In this document: in pieces, positions 20,118 to 31,353 of the stretch | Layout: each line of letters starts with the position of its first letter | How positions within the stretch are numbered: the first letter of the stretch is position 1 | Assembly: GCF_033568475.1 (NCBI RefSeq) | Contig: NC_133123.1 | Span: forward strand, 138,400,062-138,464,061 | DNA length: 64,000 nt | Source of the DNA: Henckelia pumila | Lineage: Eukaryota; Streptophyta; Magnoliopsida; Lamiales; Gesneriaceae | Direction of reading: 5' to 3' | Program-made: the position numbers and the translations under genes | Notes under the pieces: model-generated | The model's database searches: none | What the model saw: only the letters and a program-made list of their open reading frames with translations | What the model was told of the DNA's origin: nothing

Positions 20118-23100
20118 CGGTTGCTCACGACACATGACAGGGAATCCAGAACTTCTAACAGAAGTGGTGTTGTGCAAAGGACCAAAGATCAGCTTTGGAG
20201 ACAACTCCAAAGGTAAAACCGTGGGTAAGGGTAAGATTATCCATGGTAACATCATTATTAAAGATGTGTTACTTGTTGACAAACTATGCTATAATTTGAT
20301 AAGTATTAGTCAATTATGTGACAATGATCATTCGGTCGAGTTTCAAAAACACACTTGCCTCATAAAAAATGACAAAGGTGAGACTCTTATGACCGGTGTA
20401 CGAGACCTAAACACCTACAAGGTAAACTGGTCTTGCTCACATATTTCTTCACCTACTTGTCTTACTGCTCATCATGATAAACATTGGTTGTGGCATAAGC
20501 GGTTAAATCATCTAAATTTTAAGTCCATTTTTAACTTGAGGAAGCATGATTTGGTTTCTGGTCTGCCCGAAGGAGATTTTATAAAAGACAAAGTTTGTCC
20601 TGCTTGTCAACTAGGAAAGCAGGTGAGAGCAACCTTTAAAAATAAAGGGTGTATGTCTTCTTCCAAATGTTTAGACTTACTTCACATGGACCTATTTGGT
20701 CCTATACCAGTAAGAAGCATAGGGGGAATGAGATATGCTCTTGTTGTTATTGATGACTTTTCTCGATTTACTTGGGTCATCTTTCTCTCTTCAAAAGATC
20801 AAACTGCACCTCACCTGATTAAGCTTTTTAAACGCTTGCAAAATGAACAATCTACTGTGATAGATAGAATCAGGAGTGATAGAGGGACTGAATTTTTAAA
20901 CACCACTCTTATGACTTATCTAGATGATCAGGGAATCAAGCATGAGTTGTCAGCTGCTAGATCCCCACAGCAAGATGGGGTGGCTGAAAGAAGGAACCGT
21001 ACTTTAAAAGAAGCAGCCAGAACTATGATTGCTGATTCAAATGTTTCTCAAAGGCTTTGGGCAGAAGCAGTTAACACAGCTTGCTATACTCAAAACAGAT
21101 CTATGATTAATAAACGATTTAACAAAACTCCATATGAGATCTGGAATGGCACAAAACCTGATATTTCATACTTCAAAATTTTTGGGTGCAAATGATTTAT
21201 CCACAACAATGGCAAAAACCATTTGACAGCCTTCGATGCCAAAGCAGACGAAGGAACTTTTATTGGTTACTCAGCCGTTAGCAGAGCTTATCGAGTGTTC
21301 AATCAAAGATCACTAACGGTCGAGGAAACCATTCATGTTGTTTTTGATGAATCTACTCTTTGTACAGAACAAACTCAAGGGAGCATAAATGATCTGAGTC
21401 ATAGACTGGAAAACACAAATCTACAGGAAGAGAGTGACAGTGATCTATATCCTCCAAAGAAGGATGATCCAGTTCCCTCTACCGGGTGTGATCAAACAAG
21501 GCCAGAAGTGGATCCACCGGTTGATAACAATCCTCCAGCCAATGATGATCCAGTAAACGAGGACGTTCATCAACCAATTGATGACAACCCTTTAGGGAAT
21601 TATTTTAGGTGGAACAAAGATCATCCACCTGGGTTGGTCATAGGTGACCCTTCTGCTCCTCGAAAAACACGTGGTCAAATGATTAATGAATTCTTGCATG
21701 CAACTTTCATATCTCAGGTAGAGCCCAAGAAAATAGATGAAGCTCTATCAGATGCCAGCTGGATTGAAGCTATGCAAGAAGAGTTGAATCAATTCACCCG
21801 CAACAATGTTTGGCATCTAGTTCCTCGACCGAAAAATCAAAATGTGATTGGAATTAGATGGGTGTTTCGTAACAAGCTCGATGAACATGGCACTGTTGTG
21901 CGTAACAAAGCTCGACTTGTTGCTCAAGGATTCAGACAAGAAGAAGGCATAGACTTTGAGGAATCCTTCGCGCCAGTTGCAAGACTAGAAGCAATCCGCA
22001 TCTTTCTTGCTTATGCAGCCTTCAAGAATTTTAAAGTTTATCAAATGGATGTGAAGTCTGCATTCCTCAATGGTCTACTTCAAGAAGAGGTGTACGTTGA
22101 ACAACCACCAGGTTTTGTCAATCCTACTCATCCTCAATATATCTATAAACTTGACAAAGCTCTCTATGGATTAAAACAAGCACCGCGTGCTTGGTATGAC
22201 ACATTACTAAAATTTTTACTGGAACATGATTTCCAAATTGGAACGGTCGATAAGACCCTGTTTAAATTTGTAAAAGGTGATCATGTGTTACTAGTACAAA
22301 TTTATGTTGATGACATTATATTTGGGTCAACTAACCCCAAGTTGTGCTCAAAGTTCTCTAAACTGATGAAGGAGAAGTTTGAAATGAGCATGATGGGCGA
22401 GCTAAACTTCTTTCTTGGACTTCAAGTGAAGCAACTTGAAACTGGAATATTCATCAATCAGTCCAAGTATGCCAAGGAATTGGTAAAGAAGTTTGGAATG
22501 GAACAATGCTCAACTGTATCTACCCCCATGAGTACATCAATTAAGCTTGATAAAGATGAAGGGGGAATTCTGGTCGAGGTAACCATGTATCGAGGCCTTA
22601 TTGGTTCACTGCTCTATTTGACTGCCAGTCGACCGGATATCATGTATTCAGTTTGTTTATGTGCTAGATTTCAAGCTGCACCTAAGCAATCTCATTTCAT
22701 TGCTACCAAACGAATACTTAAATATATTAAAGGAACTACTAATGTGGGTCTTTGGTATCCCAAAGATTCAAATCTCAATCTTATTGGCTATTCAGATGCA
22801 GATTATGCAGGTTGTAGAATTGATCGCAAAAGTACAAGTGGCACATGTCAATTCCTTGGAGATAGACTAATTTCGTGGTCAAGTAAGAAGCAGACATCAA
22901 TTGCTACCTCGACCGCCGAAGCAGAATACCTTGCTGCTGGCAGCTGTTGTGCTCAAATACTCTGGATTCAACAGCAGCTTAATGATTATGGGATTCGGTC
23001 GAGTGAAGCTCCAATCTACTGTGACAATACAAGTGCCATAGCCATCACTCACAATCCAGTGATGCACTCTAGGACAAAGCACATTGATGTCAGGCATCAC

Positions 23101-23247
23101 TTTATCCGAGATCACGTCTTAAAGAAGGAAATCAGGCTGGAATACATCTCTACCGATCAGCAAGCAGCAGACATATTCACCAAGCCTCTACCGAGCGCTA
23201 AGTTTTCATATTTTCGAAATATTCTTGGCTTAGTAGATTTAAGTTAG
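20020..23247 (+). pseudogene. Pol of copia element C, one internal stop
   Basis: Domains in order are protease DSGCSRHMTG (20113), GAG-pre-integrase zinc region (LWHKRLNHLNF to CPACQLGK), integrase core (HMDLFGPI, SDRGTEF, QDGVAERRNR), reverse transcriptase ([21 protein letters not shown] near 22303) and RNase H ([27 protein letters not shown]). The frame is broken by TAG at 20017-20019, just before the protease segment, and by TGA at 21193-21195 inside the integrase, where relatives normally have a Cys codon. No frameshift was found between 20047 and 23247. The intact RT and RNase H motifs suggest loss of function is recent. Confidence 0.92.
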
Positions 23248-23451
23248 TATGCATGTGTTTAGGGGGAATGATTGTCAATATGACATTAATAGATTAGCTG
23301 TTACGTTGCCATAAATATTGGCATATCATCTGCCTTTAACTAGTCTCTGACAGGCTTCGTACTAGCAGCTTGGTGCTTTGAACCAAATGACATTAATTGG
23401 GCGCCGTGATTATGCTCTTCAAAACTTTTTGAATTTCAAAAATACTTTTCA

Positions 23452-23488
23452 TGACGTCACCCTATGGCCTATAGGTTCCTATATATAC
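23452..23488 (+). promoter_or_regulatory. Putative internal promoter for the third ORF of C
   Basis: A perfect TGACGTCA palindrome (23452-23459), the core of many plant bZIP/TGA factor sites, lies 19 bp before CTATATATAC (23479-23488), a good plant TATA box. A pyrimidine-rich leader follows, and the third ORF starts 124 bp after the TATA box. The arrangement is that of an ordinary plant promoter within the 364-bp pol-ORF3 spacer. Activity is inferred. Confidence 0.5.
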
Positions 23489-23611
23489 TTCTTTACACTC
23501 GTATATCAATCTTTCACCTTTGCTAAAAGCTTTCATATTGTATTAAACGCATCATCGAATTACTCTCTAGATTTTGCTTACTCTCTGCTCGAGTTCTTAT
23601 CTACAGCTATC

Positions 23612-26377
23612 ATGTCGATCCAGAAGACTTGCCTCGCAATCAACTTTGATTCCGTTGTTAAGGCAAACAACGCAGGAATATCTGAGGTCTTCACCATGCT
23701 TGAAGCCTCTGGACTGAAGAAATTTCTGGAATGCAGCGCCATCTGCGATTTGCCTGTTTTGAAGGAGTTCTTCGCAACCGCTCAAATCGAGCATGGGACT
23801 ATCAAATGCTTGATCAAGACAGAGGTCTACTCCTTCAATCAGAAGTTCTTCGCCAGCACATTTGATCTGCCCTCCAGGGGTTTGACAAAATGCACGGATC
23901 TTCCAGATGGTAACTGCTCTTATTGGTTGAAGGAGTTCTCAACTACTGATGCTCCGATCAAACTGCCGGCCCAGAAGACATCTCTCAAAGCTCCATTCAG
24001 GCTACTGACTAATATCGTGGCCAAGAATCTTCTGGCCAAGGCTGGATCTTACGACAAGGTGACGCTGGAGAAATTTCAATACATGGCTTGTATTGCCTCC
24101 AAGATCAACATAAACTGGTCAGACATTATGTTCAATATTCTATGTGAAATGATCAGGGGCAAAGGGCAATCCGAGGGATTTGCTTTGCAAATCTGCCACA
24201 TCTTGGGCGTCCTTGGAGTGGACTTTTCCAAGACTGAGCCTCTGCATCCCACCAAATGGCTCAACAAGTCTACGATTCTCAAATTCCTGAACAAGAAAGA
24301 GACTGCGGACGACACCTTGCCCTCAACCGCAAAGGTTATTGCTATCCCTCAACCGCTTTCAACGGTTCCGGTCGTGGCCAAACCAGTCCATACCAAAAAG
24401 TCTGCCAAGCGTCAACTGATCATCGAATCTGACTCTGAAGATGAATCACGTGAGAATGTTCCACTGATTCAAGCTTTCAGCAAGTCATCCCCTTCGGTCT
24501 CCAAAGCAGCTGTGTCATCCACGCCTGCAGGCGAGAAGAAGAGGCAGCACAAGAAGCTAAAGTCTCTTTCTGGACTTGCTCCTACCCTGCCAACGGTCGA
24601 GACTACTACCGTTGTTGCTTCTACTGCTCCTCGTCCTACAAAGGGTGTGATAATTCGGGAAGGTGCCTCATCAGCTCCTGAGGTCACTCTAGCTGATCCC
24701 AAAGACAAAGGGAAAGGTGTGATGATCTACACACCCAAGGCTCAACCAGCAGCTACGATAGAACTCAATGTGATCATCTCTCACGTGCTCCGTACTGTCA
24801 AGCGTCATCTACAACGTTTTGACAGATGGCATCACTCCCGCACTCACTTGACACTCGCTCAAATATTTCCTAAATGGAAATCTCTAAACGTCATTGAGCA
24901 GAAGATGCTTCTATTTGCTGATACTGAAGACATCGTGGAGGCTCTGGGAAGAAGACATCTCATAGACTTGAAGCTTCGAGGAAGCCTGCTATCTCTGCTA
25001 ATTAATGAGCATGTCAAGAATTTCAAATCCAAGAGTCCTACCGCTGCCGATGACTTTGTGATTTTGACTGGACTACAGGATAGTCTACGTCAAATCACTC
25101 AACTACTTCAGCACTTCCAAGCTCTCAACAATGTCAAAACACCAGCTTCAGCAGCCTGTTTACAAGCTTATGTGCTGGAAGCACAAGTGATGATGAAAAC
25201 CTTTCTCACTCAAGATCAGGGTGAAGAAGACGTCTATGCTCTCCCTTCTTCAGATGGGATTCTGACCGATCTCATCACTGCTGACCTCTTTCAATCATCT
25301 GCTCTAAGATCGAGTGTGGCAGCATCTTCATCGGTCGACCCCTCCTCAACCGCAGTCCAAGCAGTTACTCAACCGGAAGCAGTTGTGATTGCTCACTCCT
25401 CTCCAGTGACGACCGCTCACACTTCTCCCGGTCATTCACAAGATGTTTTAGAAGTGGTTGCACAAGAGATACCTGTCACCTCTGTGACAGAGGCTCCTTG
25501 CAGTAGTGAAGCAACAGTGCCCCCAACGGAGATATCAAGCACTATTGTATCACCTGCATCTCCAGAACAGCAAGTGACTGATGCTGATCCAGCACTTCAA
25601 CCGTCTCCATCTACTGAAAAGTTTATGGAAGATCTCATTATGGATGAACCAAGTGCTGATCCTGGTACTCCACCAACCATATTGGCTGCAGTCGAAACTA
25701 TTACATCTCCAACTGTACCATTATTGGAAGGTCCATCGGGTAGCTCTCCAGCCAGTTCACCCGCACCACATCATCGTGAGTCTAGCCCGGTTTCACCAAG
25801 AAATGACCCAGAAGGGCAAATGCTTCAGACTGATGATTCTTTAATTGAAGCCATGGCCGCAGCTCTAGATCATACCTTGATAAATCGGCTTCATGAGCTC
25901 ATGCAAACGGTTAGGTCCTTCTCTCAAGACATAACAAACTCATCCTTATCGGTCGATAATTCACGCCAGACGATGATTCGGCATTTCGAGACCGTGTCTC
26001 GAGACCTTGCTCGTCTGTCCACAGAGATCACTAATCATCATCGCACTCAAATCAACATGCTCTCTACCGTCTCCCAAAAAGTTATCCGATCCGAAAACCG
26101 CCTTCATAAGCAGTTGAATGATCGGATGGACACTATGCAAGCCACTCTACTTGCTCAAATCGATGCAAAAATAGACACTATGCAAGCCTGCCTTGGCACT
26201 CAACTCACTGAGGTCATCCTTCGACTCAACCAAGGTGATGCCAAAAAGGGGGAAGAAGAGCAACGTAGAGCAGCAGAGGCAAGAAGACGTGAAGAAGAGT
26301 CCAGAAGAAAAGAAGAAGCCGACAGAAGAAGAAGAGAAGTCGATAGGTCAGGAGGAGCCAGTTGGTTCAAAAGATGA
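23612..26377 (+). CDS. Third ORF of copia element C, unknown function (env-position protein)
   Basis: A 921-codon intact frame between pol and the 3' LTR, in a different frame from pol. I place the start at MSIQKTCLAI because a TATA box and leader lie between pol and this ATG, although the frame is open a further 78 codons upstream. Residues 1-230 look globular. Residues about 300-760 form a Ser/Thr/Pro/Val-rich linker. Residues about 790-885 are predicted coiled coil by heptad-like hydrophobics, with the near repeat DTMQA. The last 35 residues are Glu/Arg/Lys-rich. I see no clear transmembrane segment from MSIQ onwards, so an envelope role is not supported. It occupies the env-like position of SIRE elements; the function is unknown. 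Confidence 0.75.
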   Translation: MSIQKTCLAINFDSVVKANNAGISEVFTMLEASGLKKFLECSAICDLPVLKEFFATAQIEHGTIKCLIKTEVYSFNQKFFASTFDLPSRGLTKCTDLPDGNCSYWLKEFSTTDAPIKLPAQKTSLKAPFRLLTNIVAKNLLAKAGSYDKVTLEKFQYMACIASKININWSDIMFNILCEMIRGKGQSEGFALQICHILGVLGVDFSKTEPLHPTKWLNKSTILKFLNKKETADDTLPSTAKVIAIPQPLSTVPVVAKPVHTKKSAKRQLIIESDSEDESRENVPLIQAFSKSSPSVSKAAVSSTPAGEKKRQHKKLKSLSGLAPTLPTVETTTVVASTAPRPTKGVIIREGASSAPEVTLADPKDKGKGVMIYTPKAQPAATIELNVIISHVLRTVKRHLQRFDRWHHSRTHLTLAQIFPKWKSLNVIEQKMLLFADTEDIVEALGRRHLIDLKLRGSLLSLLINEHVKNFKSKSPTAADDFVILTGLQDSLRQITQLLQHFQALNNVKTPASAACLQAYVLEAQVMMKTFLTQDQGEEDVYALPSSDGILTDLITADLFQSSALRSSVAASSSVDPSSTAVQAVTQPEAVVIAHSSPVTTAHTSPGHSQDVLEVVAQEIPVTSVTEAPCSSEATVPPTEISSTIVSPASPEQQVTDADPALQPSPSTEKFMEDLIMDEPSADPGTPPTILAAVETITSPTVPLLEGPSGSSPASSPAPHHRESSPVSPRNDPEGQMLQTDDSLIEAMAAALDHTLINRLHELMQTVRSFSQDITNSSLSVDNSRQTMIRHFETVSRDLARLSTEITNHHRTQINMLSTVSQKVIRSENRLHKQLNDRMDTMQATLLAQIDAKIDTMQACLGTQLTEVILRLNQGDAKKGEEEQRRAAEARRREEESRRKEEADRRRREVDRSGGASWFKR

Positions 26378-26533
26378 ACAACTTATCTCTTCTTTACTTA
26401 TCGCAGCTGCATCTTATTTTTTTCTGTAGGTGTAATAAAAATGCTTATTGTACTTAATGAAATTCATTCTCTCAATGAAGTTCATTTTAATGCTTTCATA
26501 TTGTTCTTGGAGCACTTAAGTTTTGTCATCACC

Positions 26534-26545
26534 AAAAGGGGGAAA
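26534..26545 (+). promoter_or_regulatory. Polypurine tract of copia element C
   Basis: AAAAGGGGGAAA sits immediately before the 3' LTR start. A weaker purine run (TTTAGGGGGAATG, near 23258) follows pol but is not next to an LTR. Confidence 0.85.
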
Positions 26546-26638
26546 TTGTTGAATCCGATATTTTGGTGATAACAAACAACAACTCATTGTATAGGAATGT
26601 GCTGCCAACCATTGTATTTCAGGAATCTACTACAACTT

Positions 26639-26830
26639 CTACCGGAAGCTTGTCAACCGCCTTTGCTCTCGACCGGCTGAAGTCACAAGCCTATCGACTG
26701 GCTATCAAAACCAGCAGAGGATAAATCTATCTACCGGAAGCTTGTCAACCGCCTTTGTCTCTCGACCGGTTGAAGTCACAAGCTTATCGACTGGTTATTC
26801 AAACCAGCAGAGGACAAATATCTCTACAGG
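26639..26830 (+). repeat. 92-93-bp tandem repeat inside copia LTR
   Basis: Two copies, starting CTACCGGAAGCTTGTCAACC at 26639 and 26731, about 90% alike, plus the first bases of a degenerate third copy at 26824. Each unit carries CTCGACCGG and TATCGACTGG motifs. Its position upstream of the LTR TATA-like site suggests an enhancer-type repeat. Confidence 0.85.
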
Positions 26831-27146
26831 TAGAATGCCAACTGCTTATCAGGATATCTCAAGACAAGTACCTGTGACAAGATGTTCTTTGCAAGATCTT
26901 TTATTAAAAGCAGAACCGGCGTGTCAGAAGATATGTTGACTCCTGCAATCGAGACAACAGGTTGCACCAAAATGGCAAAAACACAGAATGACTACAGATA
27001 AAGCATTCGACCGTTTATTCCAGTTTTGGACCCTGGAAGTTGTCTGCAGTGTACGATCTTCATGCAGAATCATCAATGCATTTATGAGCATTAAATGTGC
27101 ATTCAATGCAGCATCAGAACGTTCAAAATAAAGACGTTGATGATTG

Positions 27147-27158
27147 ACCTATATAAAG
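27147..27158 (+). promoter_or_regulatory. Putative TATA box in copia LTR
   Basis: CCTATATAAAGG lies about 600 bp into the LTR and is followed by an A-rich leader beginning AACAACAAAA. This fits a core promoter at the U3/R border. It is sequence-based only. Confidence 0.5.
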
Positions 27159-27880
27159 GGAAGATTGCTCAAGAAGTGTAACAACAAAAAAAAGGGTAGA
27201 CAACAAAGAGAGACAAGCAATTCAGAAAAATCTCAATCAACTCAATCACTTGAATAATATCAGAAGTCCTCATCTGATATATTTGAGCACACTTACAAGA
27301 TCATTCATTTGCTGCTCAAATAAACCCTCACAGTTCACATATCTGATCGTCAAGGATCATCCTAGGGTTTTCAAGCCTCTCGACCGCTCTGCAGTTTGAG
27401 AAGCTCAACTCAACTATACTCATTGTTGAAGAGAATTGAAGCTACTCTGAAAGCTTCCACCAGTCTGATAAGAACTGAGAATCTTATCTGTGTAAATCTA
27501 GGAGTTTCGGATTAGGCATTGGATAAGTCCTAAGTCTGAAGTGGGTGTATTACAAGACGTTGTAATAAACAAAGTCTTCTAGTGAATTCCTTCCTAAGTG
27601 GAAGAAGGGGAGACGTAGAAGGATTAAGCCTTCGAACTTCCATAAATCGTGCCTTAGTCTTTACTGCTATTTATCTTACATTCTGCTCATACATTGCATT
27701 ATAAACTTTGCATCTCTAAAACCTCTGAACTATTTCCGCACTATTTAAGTTGTTCAAACCGTTTTAGAAGTTGAGAAAACAGATTAAGTGAACTAAACCT
27801 CACTTGATCATTTTGAAGAAGAAGAAGAAAAGTTTCAGAGTGTATTCACCCCCCCTCTACCCTCTGAACCGATCCCAACA

Positions 27881-29194
27881 ATTTTTTTAAAAAAAAAATC
27901 TGTCGGATTTTTATAAAAAGAGAAAAAAGTTAAATTTTGTAGAAAGATTATTTTTGTTTTTAATTCAATCATATTTTTTACTTATATTTTCAAAATTTTA
28001 GTTTAAATATTTGCATATGAGTTTTATGTTTTTATATATAAAAATTGCTAAAGGTATAACAAATATGATGTAGAATGATATTTAAAATATCAATATCTTG
28101 AAATTTTGCTATGTTATCGCGATATTTTGTATCTAATTTATCATGATATTTTTATATATCAAATTCCTATATAATTTTTTGTGTTGTACAATTTGGTGTA
28201 CAAATTTCGTTTTATTGGGTAAAACAACTAACACTAAGAGCAAAAATTAAATTTTGTTTGATCAAAATAAAATATATTTTAATTTTTTAAAATTAAATTG
28301 TATTTTTATCTATATTTTAAAATTTTTAGATCAAATATTTTATCATTTATAATATCATCTTATTTTTTGAATATTCAATATTTTCTCTATATATAATTTT
28401 AAATTAAATAATATATTATTTTTATTTTTTAATTTTATGATATCTTTACTATTTTTGAAAATATCTTTTGGGCGTGAAAATTTGTTTTATTTCTATTTAT
28501 GTGACTTTTTTGTTCATGTATATATATATATATATATATAGATAGATACAAAACAACCACATTATTAAAAACAAAAATGAAATTTTGTTTGATCACTATA
28601 AATAGTATTTTAATTTTTTTAAAATTAAATCAGATTTTTATATATATTTTGAAATTTTTAAATCAAATATTTTATCAATCATAATATTATTTTTTTAATC
28701 TTCAATATTATCTCTATCTATACTTTTAAATTTAACTATATTTTATTTTCAAATTTAATGATTAATGATAATGTTTTTACTATTTTTATAAATTACTTTT
28801 GGACGAAAAAATATTTTTAGCAGATTTTTCTGCTTTTATATAGATATAGATTAATAATATTATTTTTTAATCTTCTTTTTGTATATACATAATTGCTAGT
28901 CAAAACACCGGTTATTAGAAAAAATTTCAATTTTGTTGAATCAAGAAAAATAACATTTTAATTTTTTTAAAAAAAAAAAATCACTCGTTTTTAACTATAT
29001 TTTAAAATTTTTGGATAACATATTTTATCACTTGTAATATAATATTTGTTTTATTTTTAATATTATCTTTACCTAATTTAAATTTCAACAATATCTTTAT
29101 TTTTATCTATGCAACATTTTACTAATTTTAGAATAAACTTTAGGCGGGAAATTTGTTTTTCTTTTTTTTTCATACTTTCTTGTTTTTATATATA
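27881..29194 (-). repeat. AT-rich array of Helitron 5'-end-like segments
   Basis: No gene is seen. On the minus strand this stretch repeats the pattern of a Helitron 5' end (TATA-rich start, then TTTCCCGCCCAAAA, then an AT-rich body). The GGGCG landmark recurs near 28471, 28801 and 29142, a period of about 330-340 bp. The same pattern is found at 31296 and, in plus orientation, at 50627-50700. It is probably a tandem array of truncated Helitron ends. A TA microsatellite lies near 28518-28541. Confidence 0.6.
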
Positions 29195-31353
29195 CTAGTA
29201 TTTCACCTGTGCGATGCACAGAGTGTTTTTTTTATGTATTTTTTGACAAAATTAGTAAATATGATTGTTTGAATAAATAATTAAAATACAAATAAATTAA
29301 GGTTGAATTGAATTAAATGATTTGAAATCTACCAATATAAATGTATTTTTATTGTTTAGATATCTTTAAAAAATAAAATAAAATTCATCTTGATATTTAT
29401 TACACTATAATTTAGCTAATCACAACGGATTTCAAATCCTTAGAGTATTTAAATCAATTTAAATTCATTGTGGTTGGAGGAACGTTTGAAAGAGTTTATA
29501 AAGTTTGTAAATTTGTTTGGAAAACTATTAGAAAATCGTTTTAAACGCTTTAAATAAGTTATTTGATATCTTTAAGATGTTTTTATAAAACAAATTTGTT
29601 ACACCCTATTTTTTTAAAAATATATTATTTTCATATTTTACTTCTTCATATTATCTTTGTATATTTAAAATTTTATTATTTTTTAAGGAATTTATTTATC
29701 CAATATTTATTATTTTCTCTGTTCATCACCTCTTACTCTAGTGTTGTTTGTCGTTGATCATCGTTCCACATTTTCCTTCTGTGATCACGATTTTCCTAGC
29801 CCCAAGTCCTTAGATTGAGTTGTTTGGGATATTTTTTTATCTGTCTCTGGTTATGCTAAAATTTGATTTATGAGGCGTTCAATTAAATTTTAATTTCATG
29901 TTAGATGTTAATTAATATTTAATGTTAATTTCATGTAGGGATTGAAAATTCATGGATTGGAAGCATAATTTTTTAAAATTATTTTGTTTTAGTTTAATTT
30001 TGAATAGCTAAATTAACTATTTATAAATTGAATTTGCACCTAATTTGTAAGTGTGAATAATTTGTTCTGATTTTTTTATGAGCTAATTCATGATTATGAA
30101 AATAAAGGATAATTTAGTATAATTCAATTATATTTGACTTTTCAAATCCCTGATTTCAAATGAATCAATCCAAATACAACCTAAAAATTGATTATAAACC
30201 ATACATATAGTAAAAATACAATTATTTTTTTTAAAAATTTAATATTATTTTATCTTTATTTTAAAATTTTTAGATCAAATAATTTATCACTAATAATATT
30301 ATTTTTTTAATCTCTACTATATGTGTATACTGCTTGGTAAAACAACCAGCTCTTAAAAACTAAAAATAATTTTTTTCAATTAGGAAAAAGGCTATTTTAT
30401 TTTTAAAAAAAATCAATCGTATTTTTGTCTATATTAAAAAAATTTTGGGTAAAATAGTCTATCACTTATTAAATCATTTTTATTTTTTTTAATATTTGTA
30501 GCGTATATATATATATATATGTATACAGACAAAACAACTACATTATTAAAAGCAAAAAAATTAATTTTTGTTTGCTCACCAAAAAAACTATTTGAAATTT
30601 TTTGTAAATTCAATTGTATTTTTTATCTTTAATTTAAAATTTTTAGATAAAATAATCTAAAACTCTCATATATTTTTTCTTAAATCTTCAATATTTTATT
30701 TATCTATAATTTGAAATTCAGGCAAAACAACTACATTATTAAAAGCAAAAAAATTAATTTTTGTTTGCTCACCAAAAAAACTATTTGAAATTTTTTGTAA
30801 ATTCAATTGTATTTTTTATCTTTAATTTAAAATTTGTAGATAAAATAATCTAAAACTCTCATATATTTTTTCTTAAATCTTCAATATTTCATTTACCTAT
30901 AATTTGAAATTCAGCCATATATTTATTTGTATTTTTAAATATAATGCTAATGTATATACTCTCTTTAAAACCAAATTTTTAGCTGGATAATGTTGGTTTA
31001 TATTTTTAGCATAATTTTCTGCTCTTATGCATAGATATATAGATAGATATACAAAACAACCACATTATTAAAAAAAATATTTGTTTGATCAATATAAATA
31101 GTAATTTAATTTTTTAAAATTAAATCGGATTTTTATATATATTTTAAAATTTTTAGATCAAATATTTTATCACTCATAATATTATTTTTTTAATCTTCAA
31201 TATTATCTCTATCAATAATTTTAAATTTAACCATATCTTATTTTTAAATTTAATGATTAATGATAATATCTTTACTATTTTTAGAAATTACTTTTGGGCG
31301 GGAAACTATTTTTAGCAGACTTTTCTGTTTATATATATATATATAGATATAGA
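29195..31353 (-). mobile_element. Helitron, minus strand, non-autonomous
   Basis: Read on the minus strand, the element ends in a hairpin CTGTGCATCGCACAG (29207-29221), eight bases, then CTAG at 29195-29198. The preceding plus-strand base is A, as expected for insertion between A and T. The 5' end, starting TCTATAT, is at about 31347 or 31353. The 3' half is related to the complete Helitron at 50627-51904 in the opposite direction (compare 29450-29473 with 51630-51655). No Rep/helicase coding sequence is present. It has internal repeats, including two 193-bp copies. Confidence 0.65.
30530..30915. repeat. 193-bp tandem duplication in Helitron array
   Basis: Two copies, 30530-30722 and 30723-30915, differ at only a few bases. 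Each begins CAAAACAACTACATTATTAA. Confidence 0.85.

Larger units (their letters stand above)
18555..27880 (+). mobile_element. Ty1/copia element C with a third ORF (SIRE-like), 5' end outside window
   Basis: Order is gag (5' part cut off by A), protease, integrase, reverse transcriptase, RNase H, then a large extra ORF, a polypurine tract and a 3' LTR. Integrase before RT is the copia order. The extra ORF between pol and the 3' LTR and the LTR start TGTTGAATCCGATATTTTGG resemble the SIRE/Maximus lineage. The 5' LTR lies to the left of the window because A and B are nested inside the gag. The right-hand target copy would be ATTTT (27881-27885). Confidence 0.9.
26547..27880 (+). repeat. Copia element C 3' LTR
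   Basis: A 1334-bp LTR starting TGTTG and ending CAACA, a 5-bp inverted terminal repeat. It contains a 92-93-bp tandem duplication (26639-26830) and, near 27150, a TATA-like TATATAAAGG followed by an A-rich leader. That is a good candidate for the U3 promoter. The second LTR is outside the window, so the age cannot be estimated. Confidence 0.9.

Noticed and set aside
23378..23611. 78-codon in-frame extension of the copia third ORF with a hydrophobic stretch
   Set aside because: It overlaps the TATA box and putative leader, so it is probably untranslated; it is left open as an alternative start.
28500..28545. TA dinucleotide runs considered as an origin or attachment site
   Set aside because: Simple microsatellites typical of plant intergenic DNA, with nothing else to support a role.
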